Origin: Taibaiella sp.
GTDB lineage: Bacteria; Bacteroidota; Bacteroidia; Chitinophagales; Chitinophagaceae
Assembly: GCA_019454705.1 (NCBI GenBank)
Contig: JACFNS010000016.1
Location: 1-14,366 of the forward strand
Reading direction: 5' to 3'
Length of the DNA stretch: 14,366 nt
Of this stretch, positions 7,650-14,133 are shown piece after piece. Under the pieces are notes generated by a model that was not told where the DNA came from, searched no databases, and was given only the letters and a program-made list of their open reading frames with translations. Both the position numbers and the translations under genes were made by a program. Positions within the stretch are counted from its first letter, which is position 1; every line of letters begins with the position of its first letter.

Positions 7650-9626
7650 ATGAAAGCAACAATACTACTGTTAGGGTATTTTATACTTCTTTCTGCCGGT
7701 GTGACAGAGATAAAATTATACGCCCAAAGCTGGCAATGGGGTGACAGGGGCGGCAGCCCGCAGTCCGTTTCCTCCAGCAACTGGGAAGAAGTTAAAGACA
7801 TGGCCGTGGATTTAAACGGCAATGTCTATATACTTGCTAATGTAAAATCCGATAATATTGATGTCGGCGGCCAGAGTATTCCCGGACGAGGAGATTTAGA
7901 TGTATGTTTGGCCAGTTTCCGGTGCAATGGCACATTGCGTTGGGTCAAAATAATGGGCAGTGCGAATTATGGTGACGTGCCACTTGCATTAAGAACAGAT
8001 AAGCTAAATGGTGTTTATCTATCCATATATTCGCCCAGGACAGCCAATAAATACCCTGTGTACATTGGCAATGACACTGTTATTAATAGCAATGACGAAC
8101 GCTCCTTTTACATTATCAAGTATGATACGTCCGGTAATTTCAAGTGGGTGCGCGCCCCACAACCCGATACAGCGACAGCAAATTTCTTATCCGGAACCAT
8201 TGATATGGATGTGGATAGCGCAGGTAACATTCATGCGCTATGCCAGTTATCTCCGGGGATATTTGAAGGTAGCTTTGTCGCTGTAACCACATATACATTC
8301 CAAGGTTTCCCATACCAGGATTGTATACTGAAGTATGACAGGGACGGCAACTTTCAGGGCGGATTAGCTTTTGATGCCAAGAATTGCATCCGCACTGGCG
8401 TGAGAATGATTCGAGATGCTGAGACCGGTAATTATTATCTATCAGGTGGCAATATGTTCAGTGCTGCTCTTCCTATGGGCAATACGCAAATTGCAGCCGC
8501 CAGTGGTTATATCGCTTGTTTTAATACTGAGGGCAAGTACCTGTGGAATGTACAATCCAAACATGCAAGTTTTTATGGCCGTCTTGTTTTAGACAAAGAC
8601 AAAAACATATATTTAGCTGGTGGTATCAATGGCCCTGTAACAGACCCCAATGCAAACTTTAATGGTTTTGTTGCCACCAACGCGACCATACATGGGGCAC
8701 CCTTTATAGTAAAACTTGATAGTAACAGAAAAAATGTTTGGGCCGCCTATGGGATTGTCGATGCTGCTATGGGTTCAGTTGGGGTTGCTTTAAGAAACAG
8801 TGGTGAAGTAGCACTGGCAGGTTACTTTGCAGGCTATAACCTATCCTGGCCCGGATATACTAAAGACACCCTCAGTTACCCAGCTAATTCTGCTTACAGA
8901 CCACTTATAACAAGGTTCAATACACAAACTGGACAAGTGTTGGGAATGGAAACACTTGCAAATGACAGCGCTGAATCTTATGCAACAATTGCGGTAAGCG
9001 ATGGGAGAAACAACGTCTATATCGGTGGTAACTTCAGCAATAAGCTAACAGTTAACAGCAAAACCCTATACACCGTTGGTGGTGAAACCGACTGGTTTGT
9101 GGCAAAGTATGGACACAACAACTGCAACTGCAAAAATATACCTGAGCCTAAATTCAGCTATACAAAAAATTCACTCAACAATATAACTTTCAACTATACA
9201 GGCACACCTCACAGTACAATCGAATGGGATTTCGGAGACGGCAATACTTCTACACAAACATCGCCCAACCATATATATGCTTCAGGCGGCACTTATTCAA
9301 TATGCGTAAAAGTCACTAATAGTTGCGGGGATAACACCTACTGCCAGTTTGTAGATACATGGCCGAATAGTGTTGGTGAGCAAATGTTAAATGACAAAGT
9401 AAAGATTTACCCGAATCCAGCTAATGAAGTGTTATTTATTACAGGACTGGAAGCGGGCACAAAAATTGAACTATACGATATTGTTGGCAGACAAGTGTAT
9501 CAGGGTATTTCAAAAGCAGAAAAAGAAATGATAAACATCAACAATCTACCCACAGGCAATTATATCATTAAGTTTACAAGTACTGATGGCACAAGGATAA
9601 GCAAAAAGATGGTAAAAGGACTATAA
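7650..9626 (+). CDS. Secreted beta-propeller/PKD protein with T9SS sorting domain
   Basis: I chose the ATG at 7650 because a signal peptide begins right there (MKATILLLGYFILLSAG, cleavage likely after KLYAQ). The open frame extends to a TTG at 7614, which would add 12 non-signal residues. This gives 658 aa. About residues 27-490 have repeated strands of the type DLNGNVYI, DSAGNIHAL, DKDKNIYLAG and DGRNNVYIGG, spaced as in SBBP-like beta-propeller blades. A PKD module follows (EWDFGDGNTSTQTSPNHIY, near 530-575), then a type A sorting domain starting at YPNPANEVLF with IELYDIVGR and GNYIIKF. It should be exported by T9SS to the surface. It follows the 1599-aa gene after 90 bases, with a hairpin between, and probably serves a related surface role. 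No catalytic motif was seen. Confidence 0.9.
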   Translation: MKATILLLGYFILLSAGVTEIKLYAQSWQWGDRGGSPQSVSSSNWEEVKDMAVDLNGNVYILANVKSDNIDVGGQSIPGRGDLDVCLASFRCNGTLRWVKIMGSANYGDVPLALRTDKLNGVYLSIYSPRTANKYPVYIGNDTVINSNDERSFYIIKYDTSGNFKWVRAPQPDTATANFLSGTIDMDVDSAGNIHALCQLSPGIFEGSFVAVTTYTFQGFPYQDCILKYDRDGNFQGGLAFDAKNCIRTGVRMIRDAETGNYYLSGGNMFSAALPMGNTQIAAASGYIACFNTEGKYLWNVQSKHASFYGRLVLDKDKNIYLAGGINGPVTDPNANFNGFVATNATIHGAPFIVKLDSNRKNVWAAYGIVDAAMGSVGVALRNSGEVALAGYFAGYNLSWPGYTKDTLSYPANSAYRPLITRFNTQTGQVLGMETLANDSAESYATIAVSDGRNNVYIGGNFSNKLTVNSKTLYTVGGETDWFVAKYGHNNCNCKNIPEPKFSYTKNSLNNITFNYTGTPHSTIEWDFGDGNTSTQTSPNHIYASGGTYSICVKVTNSCGDNTYCQFVDTWPNSVGEQMLNDKVKIYPNPANEVLFITGLEAGTKIELYDIVGRQVYQGISKAEKEMININNLPTGNYIIKFTSTDGTRISKKMVKGL

Positions 9627-9656
9627 AAAACAATGACGATAAGCATGTGCAAATTA

Positions 9657-9671
9657 TATAGAACTTCTATA
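9657..9671. promoter_or_regulatory. 15-base palindrome upstream of the beta-flower gene
   Basis: TATAGAA-C-TTCTATA is a perfect palindrome around a central C. It ends 40 bases before the ATG at 9712, in an AT-rich gap. The position suits an operator or promoter element, but AT-rich DNA gives such palindromes by chance, so the call is weak. Confidence 0.3.
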
Positions 9672-9711
9672 AAGTGATATTTATCGTATATTAGCATTAA
9701 AACTAGTAGCA

Positions 9712-10017
9712 ATGTCAAACTTATGGACATGGGGAGGTACATACTTTGGATACAGGGATGGTGATAATTTATGGACACATGATGGCAAGCATGTCGGCAA
9801 ATTCTATGATGACGAAGTCTATGCCAGCAACGGCAGGTATTTGGGAGAGATAAGAAATGACAACCGATTAATAACAAAAATTGGTCGAAAGAGCTACGTG
9901 AAAAGTAGTTTTACACCGTCCTCAAATCGAATTGGCAGGGTTCCCTATGTCAACTATACAGGATATGTTATGGTCATGGGATATGAAGATTTTCCTCCAC
10001 CAGACAGTTTTCGATAG
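9712..10017 (+). CDS. Small four-repeat protein, 4-fold beta-flower type
   Basis: This 101-aa protein has internal repeats of about 16-17 residues: LWTWGGTYFGYRDGDN, LWTHDGKHVGKFYDDE, VYASNGRYLGEIRNDN, and a weaker fourth, LITKIGRKSYVKSSF. Each unit follows the pattern (L/V)(W/Y)-x-x-x-G-(R/K/T)-x-(V/L/F)-G-x-(I/F/Y). This fits the small bacterial '4-fold beta flower' fold, whose function is not established. The tail (RVPYVNYTGYVMVMGYEDFPPPDSF) is aromatic and Pro-rich. No signal peptide is present, so it is probably cytoplasmic. It has its own upstream gap of 85 bases. Family assignment rests on the visible repeat pattern and memory. Confidence 0.7.
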   Translation: MSNLWTWGGTYFGYRDGDNLWTHDGKHVGKFYDDEVYASNGRYLGEIRNDNRLITKIGRKSYVKSSFTPSSNRIGRVPYVNYTGYVMVMGYEDFPPPDSFR

Positions 10018-10031
10018 ACTGTACAATGCAA

Positions 10032-10109
10032 CTATCTCAGCTTACTCAAAATTCTTTCATTGTAGTCATCAATTATAGTACTTGGCAGGCTTTTGAGATA
10101 TGTTTCAGT
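10032..10109 (-). pseudogene. Remnant of a second tyrosine recombinase gene (3' end only)
   Basis: On the minus strand this encodes 25 residues plus a TAG stop: TETYLKSLPS, then TIIDDYNERIL, then SKLR. It matches the last residues of the intact recombinase, which ends NERIL-QGR, including the tyrosine of the nucleophile motif. Similarity stops just upstream of TETYL and the rest of the gene is absent. The changes relative to the intact gene are mostly silent (only Thr for Asn within the matched part). This suggests a diverged relative under past selection, not a fresh duplication. Confidence 0.88.
10047..10109. repeat. Direct repeat copy 1 (recombinase 3' end)
   Basis: These 63 bases match 11504-11566 in the same orientation at 57 of 63 positions, without gaps. 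Together the copies flank the 406-aa cargo gene. Confidence 0.93.
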
Positions 10110-10184
10110 CAAAAACAAACTATGATTTAGCAACAAGCACTGGTACATACAATTAACGGAAGAACAAAGTAACAGGGTCGTTTA

Positions 10185-11405
10185 TTAGTATAAAAATGCA
10201 TTCAAAGTATCTTCCCACTTCTTAAAGCCACTATCAGGAGAGCTATAATCGTGTTCAATTACGCAAAAATTGGGGTTGGCCTTATTGAGAGTCCTGTATT
10301 CCCGTTTAGTACCCTGTCGTAATTTTTTTATCTCGTCATCAATTTCTGCAATAAACTCTTTCATGCCAGGTTGAGTATCTTTCTCATATTTCCAGACATA
10401 AGTAGCCTCTTTAGTATTGTAAGTTTCCCAGACAATATAGATGCCCTTTTCACACCTTATTCCAAACAGAAATGACACGGGTCTACCTGTAACTTTTAGG
10501 TTGACAAGGGATCTGTCGTGCTTATGTGATAGGTGCAATAAGTGCTTGTAATGCCTTGTATGCTGCTCTTGGGCTATTTTAGACATCAGCCATTCAACTG
10601 ATTTGTTTTCCAGTTCAGGGAAGCTGCTATTAAATGCATCTTCTAAACTTCTTATTTCATCTGTCTCTTTCCCAAGAATACTATCGGCAATTAAGTCATC
10701 TTCAATTTGAGTAAGAGTTCCCTCATTTATTTGTTGAATGTCATCCGAAACAGCCCTCGTTTCAATAACGGTATCACCTGAAACTATGAGGTTGCAAATC
10801 ACTTCAATTTTGCCTTTTTTGAATAGCTTTGAAAAATAAGGTTTAATCGAATCAAACTCTTTTCGAATAAAAGCATGATGTATTTTAAATGTAACCTCTT
10901 TACCTATTTCGGTACAATATTGTAGAAATGATAGAGACCCGTCTTCGAACACTAGTTCTGATATCTGTTTGGTTTTCTTTAAGCTTATATTACGTTCTTT
11001 AGTCTCTGGTTCTTTAAAGAGATCTTCGATTGATTCTTCAAACTCTACACCATAGTCATATAATTCAATGTTGTCTTTTTGTTTAGATGGAATATCATGG
11101 TTCCTTTTTATTGAGGCTTGCCAATAAACATCATTAAGAACAATCTTTTCAACCGGATTGTCGATAAAAATATCCTTATTAGCCTCAGTGCTTATTTGGT
11201 AATGGTGTTTATTTAACGGTGTACGATTTTCAACCTTTAGCAATAGTGTTGCTGTTTCCTTTCTATAGCTAACAACTCGGCACATTGTAATTTTCCCTGG
11301 TAATAACCCGTCAAAATCATTTAGAGGTATGCGCATATCGCCGCAGTAATAAATCCAGTTCTCCTGCTGTTCGACAACTATAATTCTATCAACTATTGGA
11401 TGCAT
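10185..11405 (-). CDS. Unrecognised 406-aa cargo protein beside the recombinase
   Basis: I do not recognise this protein. There is no signal peptide or membrane segment. About residues 1-75 are beta-rich (RIIVVEQQENWIYYCGDMRI, GKITMCRVVSYRKETATLLLKVE). The middle has charged, partly acidic stretches (about 95-150 and 230-262). The C-terminal region (about 265-406) looks like a folded domain: LSHKHDRSLVNLKVTGRPVS, GIYIVWET (about 321-328), ATYVWKYEKD, a helix EIDDEIKKLR, then FCVIEHDYSSPDSGF. No catalytic motif is evident. Base composition is visibly more AT-rich than the surface-protein genes, suggesting separate ancestry. It starts 86 bases after the recombinase stop on the same strand and is flanked by direct repeats of the recombinase 3' end. 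A defence or element-maintenance role would fit this location but is only a guess. Confidence 0.85.
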   Translation of the reverse strand: MHPIVDRIIVVEQQENWIYYCGDMRIPLNDFDGLLPGKITMCRVVSYRKETATLLLKVENRTPLNKHHYQISTEANKDIFIDNPVEKIVLNDVYWQASIKRNHDIPSKQKDNIELYDYGVEFEESIEDLFKEPETKERNISLKKTKQISELVFEDGSLSFLQYCTEIGKEVTFKIHHAFIRKEFDSIKPYFSKLFKKGKIEVICNLIVSGDTVIETRAVSDDIQQINEGTLTQIEDDLIADSILGKETDEIRSLEDAFNSSFPELENKSVEWLMSKIAQEQHTRHYKHLLHLSHKHDRSLVNLKVTGRPVSFLFGIRCEKGIYIVWETYNTKEATYVWKYEKDTQPGMKEFIAEIDDEIKKLRQGTKREYRTLNKANPNFCVIEHDYSSPDSGFKKWEDTLNAFLY

Positions 11406-11491
11406 TTACGCTAAGTTTACCAAATAAAAATACGACTCAACCTGTAAACAGAAATAATAAAGTAAGTGTTATTAAGCAAGGGATAATAAAA

Positions 11492-12715
11492 TTATCTGCC
11501 CTGCAAAATTCTTTCATTATAGTCGTCAATTATATTACTTGGTAGGCTTTTAAGGTATGTTTCAGTAGTTTTAAGACTGGAGTGGCCGAGCATGGTGCTA
11601 ATCGCATTAAGAGGCACTTGCAGTATCATGGCTTGTGTTGCAAAAGAATGGCGACTGACATAGCTGGTCAGGTTTTCTTCGATACCACATAGCTTTGCAA
11701 GTTTTTTCAACTTCTTGTTATAACGTTTTCTTGCCCACTCAATATCCCTGTATTGCAACAAGGCACTGTCACGCTTCAAGATTGGGAAAACATACTCACT
11801 TTCAGGGTTTTGGCTGATATAATGCTGCAAAATGCTGTTAAGAGCGTCAGACACTTTTATATCATAAAGCTTGCTGGTCTTTTTGCGGCGATATCGAATG
11901 CGATTATCTGTGATGTCAGACTTCTTTAAAAAAGCCATATCCGTAAAGTTCATGCCATACATCATATAACTGGCCACAAAGTAGTTACGGGTGTTAAAGC
12001 ACTCATGCCCATCTGCAATGTCACAGTCGATAATTTTCTTTAACAGATCCCAGTCAATCGCTCGTTTTGCGGTTGGGGCGGTCTTGACTTTGTATTCGTC
12101 AAACGGATAAAGCTCCCTTTCAACCAACCCGGCCTTGATTGCCTTGTTATAGACTGCCCGTATAGTGCGCATATAAACAGCAAGCCCATTAGTGGTATTA
12201 CCCTTGGCGTAATGGGCCGTTTCAAATTTTGTCAGAAAATCATAGGTAATGGCTTTGAAAGGCAGGTCTTTATCTATCCCCCAATAATTCTTTACAACCG
12301 CCAGCACGTCTTTATACGACCTGGCCGTACCGATACGATTTGCCTTTTTCAGTTCGACAATCTGTTCTTGCGTGAAATTTATAAATGAGCCATGAGTTGC
12401 TGGTTTATAGATTTTCTCTTTAATGTCCGTCACAGTCAGATTATCCAGTTCCCCTGCTTCATTCAGTTTCAGGATGATGTCCATAGCATCAGCCTTTTTC
12501 TTTTGAATGAGGTTATTGAGTCGTGTCACAGAGCCGACATTTAAACAGGATTTCTTCACAAGCCTGTTTTTATCATCCCAATCTTTTTCACTGACATGGA
12601 ATCCCAACGGGATTGCGGTGGTGGTTCTATTATGGCCGATGCGCAGGATAATCGGATAAAGGCCGTCTTTCTTTTTGCGGCGGGTGTCGAGGGTGATTAC
12701 AATATTCGTATTCAT
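11492..12715 (-). CDS. Tyrosine recombinase (site-specific integrase)
   Basis: This 407-aa protein has the three-part layout of Bacteroidota integrases: an N-terminal arm-binding domain (about 1-100, with RKKKDGLYPIILRI and GFHVSEKDWD), a SAM-like core-binding domain (about 110-205), and a catalytic domain (about 218-407). Visible active-site residues are Lys279 (RRKKT), Arg355 (YVSRHSFAT), His378 (LGHSSLKTT) and the nucleophile Tyr387 (TETYL). The first catalytic Arg, expected in the xRGM(N/S)F motif, is Tyr253 (MMYGMNFTDM), and the HxxR histidine is Tyr352. The latter is common in this group; the former occurs in some relatives. It faces away from the tRNA fragment about 150 bases away and should integrate or excise the element there. 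Confidence 0.93.
   Translation of the reverse strand: MNTNIVITLDTRRKKKDGLYPIILRIGHNRTTTAIPLGFHVSEKDWDDKNRLVKKSCLNVGSVTRLNNLIQKKKADAMDIILKLNEAGELDNLTVTDIKEKIYKPATHGSFINFTQEQIVELKKANRIGTARSYKDVLAVVKNYWGIDKDLPFKAITYDFLTKFETAHYAKGNTTNGLAVYMRTIRAVYNKAIKAGLVERELYPFDEYKVKTAPTAKRAIDWDLLKKIIDCDIADGHECFNTRNYFVASYMMYGMNFTDMAFLKKSDITDNRIRYRRKKTSKLYDIKVSDALNSILQHYISQNPESEYVFPILKRDSALLQYRDIEWARKRYNKKLKKLAKLCGIEENLTSYVSRHSFATQAMILQVPLNAISTMLGHSSLKTTETYLKSLPSNIIDDYNERILQGR
11504..11566. repeat. Direct repeat copy 2 (inside intact recombinase gene)
   Basis: This is the partner of 10047-10109 and covers the codons for TETYL through NERIL of the intact recombinase. The six differences are single-base substitutions spread along the match. 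Confidence 0.93.
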
Positions 12716-12722
12716 AGCCTAA

Positions 12723-12730
12723 CAAAACTA
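12723..12730 (-). promoter_or_regulatory. Candidate Bacteroidota -7 box for the recombinase
   Basis: On the minus strand this reads TAGTTTTG, an exact match to the Bacteroidota -7 consensus TAnnTTTG. It ends 8 bases before the ATG (12713-12715), so transcription would start at or next to the start codon and the mRNA would be leaderless or nearly so. No clear TTG-type -33 box is seen; that position holds the tandem repeats at 12737-12758. Confidence 0.45.
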
Positions 12731-12736
12731 CGAAAA

Positions 12737-12758
12737 ATTTGCACACGATTTGCACACG
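12737..12758. repeat. Tandem 11-bp repeats, likely recombinase or accessory-factor sites
   Basis: ATTTGCACACG occurs twice, back to back (12737-12747 and 12748-12758). The pair lies between the recombinase start and the tRNA att site, next to the candidate -7 box. Tandem direct repeats here are typical of arm-type integrase or excisionase sites. Occupancy would also cover the recombinase promoter, giving self-control. Confidence 0.55.
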
Positions 12759-12819
12759 GATTCAGGTTTTTAATGAACTGCAAAAGACATGAAAACGGTT
12801 GAAACACCTTTAAATAAAG

Positions 12820-12851
12820 GGTTTTAGAGTCATGTAACACCATTTAAAACC
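12820..12851. repeat. 7-bp inverted repeat near the attachment site
   Basis: GGTTTTA (12820-12826) and TAAAACC (12845-12851) are inverted copies with an 18-base spacer, just inside the tRNA fragment. It may be part of the attachment-site arm region. The short arms and AT-rich context keep this weak. Confidence 0.3.
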
Positions 12852-12860
12852 ACAAATCGC

Positions 12861-12906
12861 TTGTCTCATAATCAGGGGGTCCTAGGTTCAAGTCCTAGTG
12901 GGACCA
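12861..12906 (+). tRNA. 3' half of a tRNA (CAT anticodon), likely right attachment site
   Basis: From the anticodon arm onward the tRNA is complete: loop CTCATAA (12865-12871, anticodon CAT at 12867-12869), 3' anticodon strand TCAGG, variable loop GGGTC, T arm CTAGG-TTCAAGT-CCTAG (12882-12898), acceptor strand TGGGACC (12899-12905) and discriminator A. CCA is not encoded. The partner acceptor strand GGTCCCA and a D arm are absent upstream, so this is not a working gene. It is most likely elongator Met, though Ile with a modified CAT is possible. The break at the anticodon arm fits integrases that cross over in the anticodon loop. The restored full tRNA should lie at the other end of the element. 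Confidence 0.85.
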
Positions 12907-12909
12907 CAT

Positions 12910-12939
12910 AATAAAGCCCCGAACATTCGGGGCTTTATT
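12910..12939. terminator. 14-bp hairpin terminator after the tRNA
   Basis: AATAAAGCCCCGAA (12910-12923) pairs perfectly with TTCGGGGCTTTATT (12926-12939) around a 2-base loop. The GC core with A- and T-rich flanks can act on both strands. It ends tRNA transcription and faces the minus-strand gene ending at 12960. Confidence 0.88.
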
Positions 12940-12959
12940 ATGTCTACTGATACTTTTAA

Positions 12960-13289
12960 TTAATTATCTGTTTCTAAAATACGAACTTTAAATTGTGTAC
13001 GTCTATTTTGCTGATGTTTTGGCGGAGTACATATAATATCATCAACACACTCGTTCAGAGGTTGACGTTCTCCATACCAACCAGGTGCTAACCTCTCCTT
13101 ATCGATGCCTTTACCAATAAGATAATCTATCAAAGGTTTTGTATGATCCTTGAGATACTCTTTATATTTTATGGCCGCATCATTGTACTGAAAATTTCGG
13201 TAGTGCTTATTCGCCTGGCGGTAAGTGGTGTTACAGCCAATTGTGAACAACGTAAATCCAATAAGTGCGTAACTAATAAACCTTTTCAT
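12960..13289 (-). pseudogene. PorE-like OmpA lipoprotein with the middle deleted
   Basis: Only 109 aa remain of a protein family that is usually several hundred residues long. The N-terminus has a lipoprotein signal (FTIGC, Cys19) and the start of a TPR-like repeat (ANKHYRNFQYNDAAIKYKEY). It then jumps, around KDH-TKP, straight into the end of an OmpA-type peptidoglycan-binding domain: LIDYLIGKGIDKERL, then YGERQPLNECVDDIICT and HQQNRRTQFKV. The rest of the TPR region, the beta-propeller, the carboxypeptidase-regulatory-like domain and the front of the OmpA domain, as in T9SS PorE proteins, are missing in frame. It starts 16 bases downstream of the PorP/SprF-like remnant, as in intact T9SS pairs. 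It may still be translated as a small lipoprotein, but should not work as PorE. Confidence 0.85.
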
Positions 13290-13305
13290 ATATAAATATT
13301 TTTTT

Positions 13306-14057
13306 TTAAAAGAATCGTGGAGACTTCATTTTGATTATTGTTTCTCCAATGTCATAAGCCACCATCAATTCGTGTGAGCCGCGTGTATGTGGTTGAAGTT
13401 TGTTAATAGGTATGTCATACGCGTAGCCAAACCTTGTCCGTTTAGTAATATTCATTTCAAACAAGGCAACAACACTTTCTTTTGTCCTGTAAGACGCCCC
13501 TACCGAAAAATTCTCATAAAGAATACATTCATGTTTAAATCCGCTTCTACAGGTGCATTCGGCACATACTTTATCAGCGTTGATGGTTTCAGGTACACTT
13601 TGTCCTGCAAATTGAATACATAACCGGCCGCGGCGAAATAGTGCCTTTCGTAGTGAGGTACTCGTGAAATTTGTGCAGACAGAAATGTTGATGGCTTATT
13701 ATAATTCAAAAGATGCGGAACTGAAATGCCGGCGTAAAACCTGTCTGTATAATAGTATGCGCCTGCTCCAAAATTTGGAATCCATTTGTTTTGTATGTCC
13801 GACATGAACACCTGATCATTTTGGTCCCATATCTTAAGCGCCGTGAGGTTTGCACTATAGAATGACACCATCCCTTTCAGCCCAAGGGCAAGTTGCCCCT
13901 TTTTCATTTTAATATGGTATGAATAATTAACTGCAACATCTGTCTGACGAGAAACACCTATTACATCATGCGCCAGGGTACCTCCCAAACCTACATTTGC
14001 ATTGAGAGGCAGGCTTGGCAGGTGAAAGGGATTATATTGAACAGACGCATTCCACCC
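13306..14057 (-). pseudogene. PorP/SprF-like T9SS membrane protein, frameshifted and 5'-truncated
   Basis: About 250 residues of a PorP/SprF-family outer-membrane protein are readable in two frames. The first (14057 to about 13518) has NANVGLGGTLAHDVIG, NFGAGAYYYTDRFYAGISVP, YERHYFAAAGYVF and KPSTLIKYVPNAPVEADLN. It hits TAG at 13500-13502. Adding one T at the TTT run (13518-13520, plus-strand AAA) restores the rest: VFFYENFSVGASYRTKES, RFGYAYDIP, GSHELMVAYDIGE, to a TAA at 13306-13308. The signal peptide and first conserved strands are absent: an in-frame TAA lies at 14058-14060, and the plus-strand VOC gene begins at 14134. A neighbouring frame has YQFALHPAIATYLR (about 14057-14100), perhaps an N-terminal scrap shifted by one base. 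Confidence 0.85.
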
Positions 14058-14133
14058 TTAAGTATGTCGCAATAGCGGGATGTAGGGCGAACTGATACCG
14101 GTTAATTTTGTTGTGAACATTAAATGAACTTGT

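Larger units (their letters stand above)
1..12906. mobile_element. Right part of an integrated element (inferred)
   Basis: The right boundary is inferred from a tyrosine recombinase gene reading inward from a 3' tRNA half that lacks its 5' half. This is the usual product of integration into a tRNA gene. The mobile mystery A/B pair, which is typical of mobile DNA, the AT-rich cargo gene and the recombinase remnant fit an accessory region. The left boundary is outside the window, so its size and whether it is conjugative are unknown. No relaxase, coupling protein or T4SS gene is visible. It is possible that the left genes are chromosomal and that only the right end is mobile. Confidence 0.55.

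Noticed and set aside
10185..11405. Nuclease or ATPase assignment for the 406-aa protein
   Set aside because: No Walker A motif, HNH, PD-(D/E)XK or other catalytic pattern could be read with confidence.
12800..12906. A complete functional tRNA gene
   Set aside because: No 5' acceptor strand GGTCCCA and no D arm can be found upstream of the anticodon arm.
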